64,000 nucleotides of DNA from SIG307 sp964545045. Lineage in GTDB: Bacteria > Bacillota > Clostridia > Lachnospirales > Lachnospiraceae. Position numbers and translations under genes: made by a program. Location: the NCBI GenBank assembly GCA_964545045.1, contig CAZJEN010000016.1, positions 1-64,000 of the forward strand, read 5' to 3'. Positions 34,021 to 42,930 of this stretch are shown piece by piece; position 1 is the first letter of the stretch, and each line of letters begins with the position of its first letter. The notes beneath the pieces were generated by a model. It did no database searches. It was not told the DNA's origin and saw only the letters and a program-made list of their open reading frames with translations.

Positions 34021-34941
34021 ATGTTAGTAAAAGATGCGAGTGAGTTAGTCGGAAATACTCCTTTGGTGGAGGTGAGCCGGTTTGCAAAAGAATACGGTGT
34101 AAAGGCAAGATTGCTGGTAAAGGCGGAATACCTGAATCCGGCGGGCAGTGTGAAGGATCGCGTGGCAAAGGAAATGATAGAGGAAGCAGAACGTACAGGG
34201 AAACTGAAACCGGGGGCCACCATTGTGGAGCCAACTTCGGGCAATACGGGAATCGGTCTGGCCTTTATGGCAGCACTGAGAGGATATCATGTCATACTTA
34301 CGATGCCGGAAACCATGAGTGTGGAGCGCAGAAAGCTGTTGGCTGCTTACGGTGCGGAGATTGTGCTGACCCCGGGAGCGGAAGGGATGCAAGGTGCCGT
34401 GAAAAAGGCAGAGGAGCTGGCAAAGGAAATTCCGGGAAGCTTTCTGGCGGGACAGTTTGTTAATCCGGCCAATCCGACTGCACACTATAAGACTACCGGT
34501 CCGGAAATCTATTCGGATACGGAAGGCAAGGTGGATGTGTATGTGGCAACTGCCGGCACGGGCGGCACTTTAACCGGTACGGCAAAGTATTTAAAGGAGC
34601 ATATTCCGGAGCTTTATGTGGTGGCAGTGGAGCCGCTTTCTTCCCCTCTTTTGTCAGAAGGAAGGGCCGGCGCCCATAAGATTCAGGGCATCGGAGCCAA
34701 TTTTGTGCCGGAGGTACTGGATACAAAGATTTATAATGAAGTGGTTACCGTGTCCGATGAGGATGCCTTTGCATATGCGAAAATGATGATACAGAAGGAA
34801 GGTCTGCTTGTGGGAATTTCTTCGGGAGCGGCACTGGCAGCGGCGGTAGCAGTGGGCAGACGCCCGGAATACGAAGGGAAAACCGTTGTTGTGGTATTGC
34901 CGGACAGCGGAGACCGGTATTTATCTACAGAGTTGTTTTAA
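34021..34941 (+). CDS. cysK: Cysteine synthase A
   Basis: A 306-residue PLP enzyme that makes cysteine from O-acetylserine and sulfide. The pyridoxal lysine lies in NPAGSVKDRVA near residue 43, the substrate loop in EPTSGNTGIGLA near residue 72, and the phosphate-binding loop in ATAGTGGTLTG near residue 180, all diagnostic. ATG 34021 is chosen with AAGGAG upstream; a start 30 bases earlier lacks an RBS. It lies 91 bases after addA with no visible terminator between. Confidence 0.95.
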   Translation: MLVKDASELVGNTPLVEVSRFAKEYGVKARLLVKAEYLNPAGSVKDRVAKEMIEEAERTGKLKPGATIVEPTSGNTGIGLAFMAALRGYHVILTMPETMSVERRKLLAAYGAEIVLTPGAEGMQGAVKKAEELAKEIPGSFLAGQFVNPANPTAHYKTTGPEIYSDTEGKVDVYVATAGTGGTLTGTAKYLKEHIPELYVVAVEPLSSPLLSEGRAGAHKIQGIGANFVPEVLDTKIYNEVVTVSDEDAFAYAKMMIQKEGLLVGISSGAALAAAVAVGRRPEYEGKTVVVVLPDSGDRYLSTELF

Positions 34942-34961
34942 GTGGGAAAATATGGTATACT
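34933..34961 (+). promoter_or_regulatory. Promoter of the GH9 gene
   Basis: TTGTTT (34933-34938, overlapping the cysK stop), 17 bases, TATACT (34956-34961). It lies about 30 bases before the GH9 start. Confidence 0.65.
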
Positions 34962-34991
34962 AAAGGATATTTGTACAAGGAGAAGGAATTT

Positions 34992-37322
34992 ATGAAGAAC
35001 GAAAAGCTGAGAAAGGGCCTGTTACCGCTGTTTGAAGGTGCGGTGTTGCTTGCAACAGCGGCAATGCTGGTGCTTCTCCCGGCCTGCAATACGCAGGAAG
35101 AAGAAAATGCGCCGACGCAGGCTCCGGTAGCTACAATCGCACCGACTGAGACACCGGCACCGGAAGCAACAGCTACTCCGAAGCCAACCTCTACACCGCG
35201 TCCGACGGCAACGCCGAAACCGACACCGACAGCCACGCCGACGCCGGATCCGCTTCCGGACGAGAAGCACAATTTTGTTAAGAACGCCACCTTTGACGAA
35301 TCCACGGAAAAGTGGGGCTTTTATTCGGAAAGCGGCGGTGAAGGAACCGTAGCCCATGAGGACGGTAAGCTGGCATTAAACATTACGTCCCTCGGTACGT
35401 TAAATTACGCTGTGCAGATTTATTCCGAGGATATTATGAAAATCGAGAAGGACAGGGAATACCGCATCAGATACGAGATTTCCTGTACGGAGAAGCGTAG
35501 CATTGAGGTAATGCTTCAGCAAAACGGCGGAAGCTACCAGTGCTATTCCTGGAAGAAGGTAGACCTGACGCCGCAGACGCAGGTGCTTGACTATACCTTT
35601 ACCATGGACAGTGTGACGGATGATAATGTTAAGTTTGTATTAAACTGCGGTACTCAGGGCGAGCCTGTTCTGGAGCATACCATTTATCTGGATAATGTGG
35701 CAGTGTCCGTGGTGGAAAATACGAATTACAGCAAGGCACCGGAAGAATACGAGCCGGCCATCCGCATCGACCAGGTCGGATATCAGACCGGCAGTACGAA
35801 AAAGGCAGTGTTTGCTGACCTTGTGGGTGAGAAGGAATTTACCGTTGTAAATGCGGATACCGAAGAAGTGGTATATACCGGTGAGGTTTACGGAGAAAAG
35901 TATACAAAGAATGTAAACGAGGTAAACAGCTTCGGTGAGTTCACTGCCGTAAAGGAGCAGGGACGTTACTATATCGCCTGCGGTGATGTGAAGTCCCATG
36001 TGTTTGAAATTGAAGCTACCGTGTACGACGAGCTTATCGCGGATATGGTAAGAATGTTCTATTTGCAGCGCTGCGGTTGTGAAGTAGTAGATGATACCTT
36101 TGGCCATGCGGCTTGTCACACCGGTATCGCAAAGATTTACGGTACCGAGGATACTATCGATGTCAGCGGTGGCTGGCATGATGCAGGTGACTACGGCAGA
36201 TACATTGTTCCGGCAGCAAAGTCCGTTGCGGATTTACTCTATGCATACGAAACTATGGAGAATCCGTACAATGACAGCATAGGCATTCCGGAGAGCGGAA
36301 ACGGTATTCCGGATTTGCTTGACGAAGTACGCTACGAGCTGGAATGGATGCTTAAGATGCAGGCAGAAAACGGCGGTGTGTATCATAAGGTCAGCTGTTC
36401 CAATTTCCCGGGCTATGTTATGCCGGAAAAAGAAATCAGTCCGTTGTTTGTAACTCCGGTGACTACGACGGCTACTGCAGACTTCTGCGGAGCGATGGCA
36501 CTGGCATATGAATTCTACTATGATGTGGACCGTGATTTTGCGGATGCTTGCCTTACGGCGGCAGAAAAGGCTTGGGCATTTTTAGAAGCGAATCCGAATT
36601 TAATCTATGAGAATCCGGCAAAGATTACCACCGGTTCTTATGAGGACAGCAGCGATAAGGACGAGCGTTACTGGGCAGCGGCACAGATGTACCGCGCGAC
36701 AAAGGATGCAAAGTATCTGACCGCGTTGGAAGGTATGGCCACAAAGAACGGTCTCGACTGGAGTACAGTGGGTGATTACGGAAATATCGCAATTCTTACC
36801 ATGGAGGGGATGGATAAGGAGTCTCAGGTTTATACCAATGCCTATAAGGCAATCATGAATCAGGCAGAACGCTTTGCGAAGACCTCCGCAAGTAATGTAT
36901 ACGGTACCGCAAATTCCTCCTTCAGCTGGGGAAGTAACATGACCGTATCCAATTACGGAGTGGTTCTGGGACTTGCATATCAATTGACCGGGGACGAGAA
37001 GTATTTTGATGCCGCCGAGGCGAATCTGCATTATTTGTTGGGAACAAATCCGGTGGATTACTGCTTCGTATCCGGTCACGGTACCGTATCTCCGAAGAAT
37101 CCGCATCACAGACCGTCCATGGCATTAAAGCAGGCAATGCCGGGAATGTTAGCAGGAGGCGTCAACTCCAAGTTGGACGATCCGACGGCGAAGGCACAGT
37201 TAAAAGATAAACCGTTAAATAAGCGTTATCTGGACCATAAGGAAAGCTATTCCACCAACGAGATTACGATTTACTGGAATTCTCCTTGTATTTATCTGAT
37301 TTCTCTGGTATATGGGAAGTAA
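34992..37322 (+). CDS. Surface-anchored GH9 cellulase with CBM-like domain
   Basis: About 776 residues. A lipoprotein signal peptide ends in the lipobox LLPAC (residue about 31), followed by a Pro/Thr-rich linker with repeated PTATPKP-like units. A beta-sandwich carbohydrate-binding domain of CBM4/9 type comes next (about 90-245), then the Ig-like N-terminal domain of GH9 (IRIDQVGYQTGSTKKAVF near residue 255) and the (alpha/alpha)6 catalytic domain. Catalytic signatures are GGWHDAGDYGRY near residue 393, HHRPS near residue 700 and the proton-donor Glu in STNEITIYWNSP near residue 757. It would cut cellulose or beta-glucan at the cell surface. ATG 34992 follows AAGGAGAAGG. Confidence 0.95.
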   Translation: MKNEKLRKGLLPLFEGAVLLATAAMLVLLPACNTQEEENAPTQAPVATIAPTETPAPEATATPKPTSTPRPTATPKPTPTATPTPDPLPDEKHNFVKNATFDESTEKWGFYSESGGEGTVAHEDGKLALNITSLGTLNYAVQIYSEDIMKIEKDREYRIRYEISCTEKRSIEVMLQQNGGSYQCYSWKKVDLTPQTQVLDYTFTMDSVTDDNVKFVLNCGTQGEPVLEHTIYLDNVAVSVVENTNYSKAPEEYEPAIRIDQVGYQTGSTKKAVFADLVGEKEFTVVNADTEEVVYTGEVYGEKYTKNVNEVNSFGEFTAVKEQGRYYIACGDVKSHVFEIEATVYDELIADMVRMFYLQRCGCEVVDDTFGHAACHTGIAKIYGTEDTIDVSGGWHDAGDYGRYIVPAAKSVADLLYAYETMENPYNDSIGIPESGNGIPDLLDEVRYELEWMLKMQAENGGVYHKVSCSNFPGYVMPEKEISPLFVTPVTTTATADFCGAMALAYEFYYDVDRDFADACLTAAEKAWAFLEANPNLIYENPAKITTGSYEDSSDKDERYWAAAQMYRATKDAKYLTALEGMATKNGLDWSTVGDYGNIAILTMEGMDKESQVYTNAYKAIMNQAERFAKTSASNVYGTANSSFSWGSNMTVSNYGVVLGLAYQLTGDEKYFDAAEANLHYLLGTNPVDYCFVSGHGTVSPKNPHHRPSMALKQAMPGMLAGGVNSKLDDPTAKAQLKDKPLNKRYLDHKESYSTNEITIYWNSPCIYLISLVYGK

Positions 37323-37398
37323 AAACGGAAATGTGTGATTGCAGAAATATGAGTGTAAGAATCCATTTGAGCTGCGAATAAAAGTAAGAAATGAAATA

Positions 37399-37450
37399 AG
37401 AGGCACTGTCGTGTGGGACATTTGGGTCCGGCTACGACGGTGCCTCTTTT
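37399..37450. terminator. Terminator between GH9 and hemolysin III genes
   Basis: AGAGGCACTGTCGT (37399-37412) pairs with ACGACGGTGCCTCT (37434-37447) with one G-U, followed by TTTT on the plus strand. Confidence 0.85.
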
Positions 37451-37493
37451 GGATTTGAAGATATTGATGAAGAGCTTCTGTTGAGAAACTTTT

Positions 37494-38198
37494 TTATGCC
37501 AGATAGCAGAATACGAATAAATAATGACACAGGGTTCCGCCGAGGCAGAAGCAGTGGAAAATTTCATGCAAACCGAAGTTCGGATGCTTGTTGTCGAAAA
37601 TCGGAAGCTTTAAGGCGTAAATTACACCGCCGATGGTGTATACGATGCCGCCGCCCAAAAGAAGAGCAAAGGCACCGGTCGGAATACTTTTGATAAGCTG
37701 CGGGAATGCGAGAATACAACACCAGCCCATGGCGATATAAATCACAGCGGATACCCATTTCGGACAGTGAATGAAAAACAGGCACTGGAAAATGCCGATA
37801 AAGGCAATGCCCCAAACCAGAGCAAACAGAAGCTTACCGGCGGTACCCTTTAATGCCAATAGGCAAACAGGAGTGTAGGTGCCTGCGATTAAAACGTAAA
37901 TCATCAGGTGATCCAGCTTCTTTAAGTTAGTATAGCTTCGTAAGGTTCTGCCGAAGGTGTGATACAACGTGCTGGCACCATAGAGCAGAAACATTCCTGC
38001 AATGAATGTAATGCAGGAGAATAGGGAAAGCCTTGATGTTCCGGCTGCTCTTTGAATCAGAGGATATGCACCGAGAATCGCAAATACCACACCGGCGAGA
38101 TGTGTGTAAGCGCTGCTCGGTTGACGCGGAACAATCCGGTGTTTGGACAAATCAATCGGTTGTTGTAGGGTTAAATCCTTTGTTGTTGTAAGTTCCAT
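37494..38198 (-). CDS. Hemolysin III / PAQR family membrane protein
   Basis: About 234 residues with seven membrane helices. Conserved PAQR features are GASTLYHTFGR near residue 85, KKLDHLMIYVLIAGTYTP near residue 100 and LHEIFHCFCLGG near the C-terminus; the His and Asp residues of these motifs form the metal site of the family. Bacterial members are called hemolysin III, but membrane lipid or ceramidase-like roles are debated. ATG 38198 has AAAGG 9 bases upstream; ATG 38207 is immediately adjacent to it. Its promoter carries a perfect palindrome downstream of the -10. Confidence 0.9.
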   Translation of the reverse strand: MELTTTKDLTLQQPIDLSKHRIVPRQPSSAYTHLAGVVFAILGAYPLIQRAAGTSRLSLFSCITFIAGMFLLYGASTLYHTFGRTLRSYTNLKKLDHLMIYVLIAGTYTPVCLLALKGTAGKLLFALVWGIAFIGIFQCLFFIHCPKWVSAVIYIAMGWCCILAFPQLIKSIPTGAFALLLGGGIVYTIGGVIYALKLPIFDNKHPNFGLHEIFHCFCLGGTLCHYLFVFCYLA

Positions 38199-38318
38199 AA
38201 ATCCCATCCTTTCTTAAAATACGCATGTCTTAGTGATAGTGTATGCATCCATTGGAATGTCATTCACCGGGTGTATTTGTTTGATAATGTTATGCATTGT
38301 GTTATTTCAAAATACCAC

Positions 38319-38381
38319 ATGTAGTTTTGAAAACTACATTACGTCTAAGAAGATACTATCACATATATTTTTAAAAAGCAA
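38319..38381 (-). promoter_or_regulatory. Promoter and palindromic operator of the hemolysin III gene
   Basis: The 400-base gap between divergent genes holds, on the minus strand, TTGCTT (38381-38376), 17 bases, TAGTAT (38358-38353), then the perfect palindrome ATGTAGTTTT-G-AAAACTACAT (38319-38339) covering the early transcribed region. The palindrome's ATGT/ACAT ends resemble PadR-type operators. The rest of the gap (38400-38598) shows no clear gene. Confidence 0.65.
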
Positions 38382-38598
38382 GAGGCTGATTGAAAAAAAG
38401 ATTGGCAGGATGGTCCCGGAGAAGGAAAATTGAGTTTGTTCGTGGAGTTGTATCAAGTTTTTGAGCGATTTTGCCGATATATATAGCAAAGGAAATGAAT
38501 ACGAACTTACGGATAGCGTTATGGTTTCAATGGAGTGTACGTTGGGGCTGTAGCGCTTTATCTATTATTTGGGGATGTTTTGGAAAGGAGTGTTTGTG

Positions 38599-38952
38599 AT
38601 GGGAATAGGTATGGTGCAGAGTGGATATGGAGTTTCGTGGAGCGGAGAAAATGTGAGACCGGAAAGAACGGGGAAGAGTTCTTTAGGAACGGATTTTGCG
38701 GCAACAGGAACGGAAAAAACCGCAGAATGCATGGCTTTCCTTCGGGAAAAGGGCGAGGAAATCTTGGAAAAGCTTCGCAACGGAGAGACGGAGGTGGCGT
38801 ATCCTATTGGGGGAGAGTCTTATACGGAGAAAGAATGGGACAAGCTTCTTAAGAAGTTTGATGACATTCAGGAGGATGTGAGGCGGAAGATGGAAGAACG
38901 GTTTCGGAAGATGGAGGAGAAGGAAGAGAAGAAACTGATTACGGAAGGGTGA
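38599..38952 (+). CDS. Small hypothetical protein
   Basis: About 117 residues, no signal peptide or membrane helix. After a Gly/Ser-rich start the protein is highly charged and helical: CMAFLREKGEEILEKLRNGE, then SYTEKEWDKLLKKFDDIQED and a Lys/Glu-rich coiled-coil tail. I recognise no domain. ATG 38599 has AAAGGAG 8 bases upstream; an ATG at 38569 has none. It lies directly before the promoter of the DUF3990/XRE pair, with 10 bases between its stop and the -35. Confidence 0.75.
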   Translation: MGIGMVQSGYGVSWSGENVRPERTGKSSLGTDFAATGTEKTAECMAFLREKGEEILEKLRNGETEVAYPIGGESYTEKEWDKLLKKFDDIQEDVRRKMEERFRKMEEKEEKKLITEG

Positions 38953-38962
38953 TGACGATACC

Positions 38963-39016
38963 TTGACAAAGTATTTCTATAGAGATATAATATTGAAAGG
39001 TGACTCTATAGAGATA
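38963..39016 (+). promoter_or_regulatory. Promoter with two operator-like repeats, DUF3990/XRE operon
   Basis: TTGACA (38963-38968), 17 bases, TATAAT (38986-38991) is a consensus promoter. The 12-base sequence TCTATAGAGATA occurs twice, at 38976-38987 (spacer into the -10) and at 39005-39016 (just after the start point), 29 bases apart, each with a palindromic TCTATAGA core. Binding there would block the promoter. The likely binder is the XRE protein encoded second in the operon. Confidence 0.85.
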
Positions 39017-39028
39017 GGAGGAAGGAGC

Positions 39029-39700
39029 GTGCTAAGAGTGACACTATATCACGGATCTATTGATGTGGTAGAAAAACCGGAATTTGGAAAAGGAAAAAAA
39101 AACAATGATTACGGTGCCGGATTCTATTGTACCGAGAACATTGAACTTGCAAAGGAATGGGCTTGTACTGAGGGACAGGACGGTTATGCAAATCGATATG
39201 TGCTGGATATGGCAGGATTGAAGATTCTGAATCTTTCGGAGAACGGTTATAATGTGTTGCATTGGCTTGCACTTCTGGTAAAGCATCGCGAGATGCGTTT
39301 GGCAACTCCATTAATGCGCCGTGGTGCGGAGTGGTTGTTGAGCAATTACCTTATTGATGTGCAGGAGTACGACATTGTCATCGGGTACCGGGCGGATGAC
39401 TCTTATTTTTCTTTTGCAAGAGCTTTTTTGAGTAATCAGATTTCATTGGAACAATTGTCTTTGGCCATGAGACTTGGAAAGTTGGGAGAGCAGGTTGTAT
39501 TGATTAGCCGGGAGGCATTTGAAAGAGTACAATATGTATCCGATGAGGTTGCGGATACAACGGTATATTTCTCTTTGCGGATGATAAGGGATGAAGCTGC
39601 ACGGGAGGCGTATTGCAAAGTGCTGGAAGAAGAGGATGAGAAGGGGATTTATTTGAGAGATTTGATAAAGGGAGGAGTGAGACCGGATGCGCGCATATAA
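39029..39700 (+). CDS. DUF3990 protein, putative toxin of a toxin-antitoxin pair
   Basis: About 223 residues from GTG 39029 (AGGAGG 7 bases upstream). The opening VTLYHGSIDVVEKPEFGKGK, then NDYGAGFYCTENIELAKEWAC is the signature of DUF3990, a family with distant resemblance to ADP-ribosyltransferases (YHGS and GxGFY as NAD-contact candidates). The family often sits next to small HTH or DUF3791 genes in toxin-antitoxin-like pairs, as here: the XRE gene starts 14 bases before its stop. The TTG at 38963 is part of the -35 and cannot be the start. Toxic activity is inferred. Confidence 0.8.
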   Translation: MLRVTLYHGSIDVVEKPEFGKGKKNNDYGAGFYCTENIELAKEWACTEGQDGYANRYVLDMAGLKILNLSENGYNVLHWLALLVKHREMRLATPLMRRGAEWLLSNYLIDVQEYDIVIGYRADDSYFSFARAFLSNQISLEQLSLAMRLGKLGEQVVLISREAFERVQYVSDEVADTTVYFSLRMIRDEAAREAYCKVLEEEDEKGIYLRDLIKGGVRPDARI

Positions 39701-40340
39701 GGAGTTGTATTTAAACGATGCTATGGAAAATTTGGGTGAAGCCATAGAATATGCGGTGCTTTCTTGCGGGATGACCATGGATAAGTTTATGGAGCTGTTT
39801 ATTGCGGAAGGTTTGGCGGAGCAGTTTGGTGGTGGGGTGCCGAAATGGGTGGCCGGGACTTCGGGGACAGAGTTGGTTTGGGAGGTTTTGTTTCGGAACG
39901 GTGCAAAGGAAGAAACTCTGCCTGCGCGGATTGAATATGAGGCGACACCGGAGTATTGGTGCGGTTGGATTTTGGCCTATTATCAGTGGTATACCGGGAA
40001 GTCTTTTCGGAATATCCGGGAGATTATTACCATGGATGAAATATTGCGAATGTATCCTACACTTCACGAGGCTTCGGAAGAGAAGTTTATCGAAGTGATG
40101 GTTGAATGGGAACGTAGAAAGGGTTTACCGACGCAGTTGCAACGGATGCGAAGAATCGCAGGGTATTCGCAACATCTGTTGGCGGAAAAGTCAGGGGTAT
40201 CACTTCGCATGATACAGCAGTACGAGCAGGGAGCAAAGGATATCAATAAAGCTACCGGAACAAATCTTTTGGCACTGGCAAGGACGTTGGGGTGCAGGAT
40301 GGAGGATTTGATGGAGATGAGAGCGGAGGAGGGAGAATAG
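39687..40340 (+). CDS. XRE domain protein, putative antitoxin/autorepressor
   Basis: A 217-residue protein with an N-terminal helical domain of about 140 residues (possibly the part that binds the DUF3990 protein; it begins with a DUF3791-like helix, AIEYAVLSCGMTMDKFMELF) and a C-terminal XRE helix-turn-helix at residues about 148-205 (AGYSQHLLAEKSGVSLRMIQQYE). Its start overlaps the DUF3990 gene by 14 bases, so translation is coupled. The toxin-first order and the operator repeats at the shared promoter fit an autorepressing antitoxin. Confidence 0.8.
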   Translation: MRAYKELYLNDAMENLGEAIEYAVLSCGMTMDKFMELFIAEGLAEQFGGGVPKWVAGTSGTELVWEVLFRNGAKEETLPARIEYEATPEYWCGWILAYYQWYTGKSFRNIREIITMDEILRMYPTLHEASEEKFIEVMVEWERRKGLPTQLQRMRRIAGYSQHLLAEKSGVSLRMIQQYEQGAKDINKATGTNLLALARTLGCRMEDLMEMRAEEGE

Positions 40341-40443
40341 AAGCTATTCTTCCCCCTTTTCTTTTTTCATAAAATATGCTACACTATACTATGTGCTTTT
40401 ATGGCTTTATTTGGCACTATGACAGATGTGAGGAGACATAATC

Positions 40444-42846
40444 ATGAATATCTATGAACAGTTGAAAAATGAATTAGGGATTCGTTTGGAGCAGGTAGAG
40501 GCTACCGTAAAGTTGATTGATGAGGGCAACACCATTCCGTTTATTGCCCGTTACCGTAAGGAAGTCACCGGTTCGTTAAATGACGAAGTGCTTCGTAATT
40601 TGCACGAGCGTTTGGTATATCTTAGAAACTTAGAGGAAAAGAAGGAGCAGGTACTGGGAAGCATCGAGGAGCAGGGGAAGCTGACCGATGAGTTAAAGGC
40701 GCAGATTCTGGCGGCTACCACCCTTGTGGAGGTGGAGGATTTGTATCGTCCGTACCGTCCGAAGAGAAGAACCCGTGCCACCATTGCGAAGGAAAAGGGC
40801 CTGGAGCCTTTGGCAGAGCTTATCTTTACCGAGGCTCTGGACAAGCCGGCAGAGGAAGCGGGCGCAGAGTATGTGAAGGAAGCAGAGGATGCCGCTCTTT
40901 CCGTAAAGACCGCCAAGGAAGCGGTGGAAGGTGCCCTTGATATTATTGCAGAGCAGATTTCCGACGACGCGGAGTACCGCCGTTATATTCGTGAGATTAC
41001 CATGGAGGAAGGTAAGATTGTTTCCAATGCAAAGGAAGCAAAGACCGAGTCCGTGTATGAGATGTATTATGACTTTGAGGAGCCGCTTAATAAGCTTCCG
41101 GGACATCGTATTTTAGCCTTAAACCGCGGTGAAGATGAGAAGATTTTGACCGTTAAGGTCAGTGCGCCGGAGGAACGTATTTTGCAGTTCCTGCGGACGA
41201 AGATTATTGTAAAGAAGAATGAGTTTACGGACGAGCTTTTGGCATTTGCGGCAGAGGATGCTTACAATCGTCTCATTGCTCCGGCGATTGAGCGTGAAAT
41301 CCGTAATGACCTGACGGAAAAGGCAGAGGACGGTGCCATTAAGGTGTTCGGTAAGAACCTGGTACAGCTTCTTATGCAGCCTCCGATTGCGGGACAGACC
41401 GTGCTTGGCTGGGACCCGGCATTCCGTACCGGCTGCAAGCTGGCGGTGGTTGACCCGACGGGTAAGGTGCTGGATACCGTTGTTATCTACCCGACCGCTC
41501 CGCAGAACAAGGTGGAAGAGTCCAAGAAGATTTTGAAAAAGTTAATCGAGAAATACAACATTACCCTGATTTCTGTGGGTAACGGTACGGCTTCCAGAGA
41601 GTCCGAGCTTGTAATCGTAGAGCTTCTTAAGGAGCTCAATAAGCCGATTCAGTATGTGATTGTAAACGAGGCCGGTGCTTCCGTGTACTCCGCAAGTAAG
41701 CTGGCTACCGAGGAGTTCCCGAACTTTGACGTGGGACAGCGTAGTGCGGCTTCCATTGCCCGTCGTTTACAGGACCCGCTGGCGGAGCTGGTGAAGATTG
41801 ATCCGAAGTCCATCGGCGTAGGTCAGTATCAGCATGATATGAACCAGAAGAAGTTGTCCGAGACCCTGTCCGGCGTGGTTGAGGATTGTGTAAATAAGGT
41901 AGGCGTGGATCTCAATACCGCTTCGGCACCGCTCCTTGAGTATGTGTCCGGTATTTCCAAGCCGATTGCGAAGAATATTGTGGCATACCGTGAGGAAAAC
42001 GGAAAGTTCAAGACCCGTAAAGAGCTTCTAAAGGTGGCAAAGCTTGGCCCGAAGGCTTACGAACAGTGCGCGGGATTCCTTCGTATCAATGACGGAACCA
42101 ATCCGCTTGACGCTACCAGTGTGCATCCGGAGTCTTATGAGGCAGCAGAGAAATTATTAGAGAAGCTCGGTTATACCGCAGCGGATATTAAGAAGGTACA
42201 GGCGGAGCAGAAGGAATTGCAGGTTCGTGCGGAAAAGGCGACGAAGAAGGAAGAGACTCCGAAGCGCAACAGGGAAAAGGACAACCGTCTCCGTGTCAAG
42301 GGTGGCAACACCATGATGGCGCAGGCGTTGATGGCTGCCATGAACGGTGGCAACTTTACTGCACCGGCTGAGGATGATAGTGCTAAGAAGACTGGCGGAA
42401 ATGATAAGAATGCAGGAAGCGGCAAGGACGTTGCAACCGGCAGCGGATTGTCCGGACTTTCCCGTCAGATTAAGAATAAGACCGCATTGGCAGAAGAACT
42501 TGGTATCGGTGAGATTACCTTAACCGATATCATTAAAGAGCTTGAGAAGCCGGGCCGTGATCCGCGTGAGGAGATGCCGAAGCCGATTCTTCGTACCGAT
42601 GTATTGGAAATGAAGGATTTGACCGAGGGCATGATTTTAAAGGGGACCGTGCGTAACGTTATCGATTTCGGTGCTTTTGTGGACATCGGTGTACATCAGG
42701 ACGGTCTGGTTCACATTTCCCAGATGTCCAAGGAGCGTTTCATTAAGCATCCGCTTGACGCAGTCAGTGTCGGCGACATCGTGGATGTAAAGGTTATGAG
42801 CGTGGATTTGCAGAAGAAGAGAATTCAGTTGACGATGATCTTATAA
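40444..42846 (+). CDS. tex: Tex family RNA-binding protein
   Basis: An 800-residue member of the conserved Tex/YhgF family, which binds RNA and affects transcription or translation fidelity. In order: helical N-terminal domain (FIARYRKEVTG near residue 35, YRPYRPKRRTRA near residue 100), YqgF/RuvC-like domain (GWDPAFRTGCKLAVVD near residue 325), helix-hairpin-helix region (LNTASAPLLEYVSGI near residue 490) and a C-terminal S1 domain (GMILKGTVRNVIDFGAFVDIGV near residue 725). A low-complexity Gly/Asn/Lys insert of about 60 residues (about 620-680) separates the HhH part from the S1 part, making it longer than usual. Confidence 0.95.
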   Translation: MNIYEQLKNELGIRLEQVEATVKLIDEGNTIPFIARYRKEVTGSLNDEVLRNLHERLVYLRNLEEKKEQVLGSIEEQGKLTDELKAQILAATTLVEVEDLYRPYRPKRRTRATIAKEKGLEPLAELIFTEALDKPAEEAGAEYVKEAEDAALSVKTAKEAVEGALDIIAEQISDDAEYRRYIREITMEEGKIVSNAKEAKTESVYEMYYDFEEPLNKLPGHRILALNRGEDEKILTVKVSAPEERILQFLRTKIIVKKNEFTDELLAFAAEDAYNRLIAPAIEREIRNDLTEKAEDGAIKVFGKNLVQLLMQPPIAGQTVLGWDPAFRTGCKLAVVDPTGKVLDTVVIYPTAPQNKVEESKKILKKLIEKYNITLISVGNGTASRESELVIVELLKELNKPIQYVIVNEAGASVYSASKLATEEFPNFDVGQRSAASIARRLQDPLAELVKIDPKSIGVGQYQHDMNQKKLSETLSGVVEDCVNKVGVDLNTASAPLLEYVSGISKPIAKNIVAYREENGKFKTRKELLKVAKLGPKAYEQCAGFLRINDGTNPLDATSVHPESYEAAEKLLEKLGYTAADIKKVQAEQKELQVRAEKATKKEETPKRNREKDNRLRVKGGNTMMAQALMAAMNGGNFTAPAEDDSAKKTGGNDKNAGSGKDVATGSGLSGLSRQIKNKTALAEELGIGEITLTDIIKELEKPGRDPREEMPKPILRTDVLEMKDLTEGMILKGTVRNVIDFGAFVDIGVHQDGLVHISQMSKERFIKHPLDAVSVGDIVDVKVMSVDLQKKRIQLTMIL

Positions 42847-42859
42847 GTCAATGTTGGCA

Positions 42860-42893
42860 GGCTTGCGAGAGCTACGAAGTAGCGAAACAAGCC
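42860..42893. repeat. Nested hairpin after tex
   Basis: GGCTTG (42860-42865) pairs with CAAGCC (42888-42893) around an inner GCTAC-GAA-GTAGC. The inner part matches the hairpin at 26178-26190 in layout (GAG, stem, GAA loop, stem, CGAA) with paired changes in the stem. No U run follows, so it is not a typical terminator. Confidence 0.5.
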
Positions 42894-42930
42894 GTGGGTG
42901 TTGCAATTGAACAGATAAGGAGGAACGCCG

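Noticed and set aside
38233..38433. 66-codon frame upstream of the small hypothetical gene
   Set aside because: No ribosome binding site, and it overlaps the promoter and operator of the hemolysin III gene.
38963..39028. DUF3990 start at TTG 38963
   Set aside because: This TTG is the first triplet of the -35 hexamer, so it is not transcribed.
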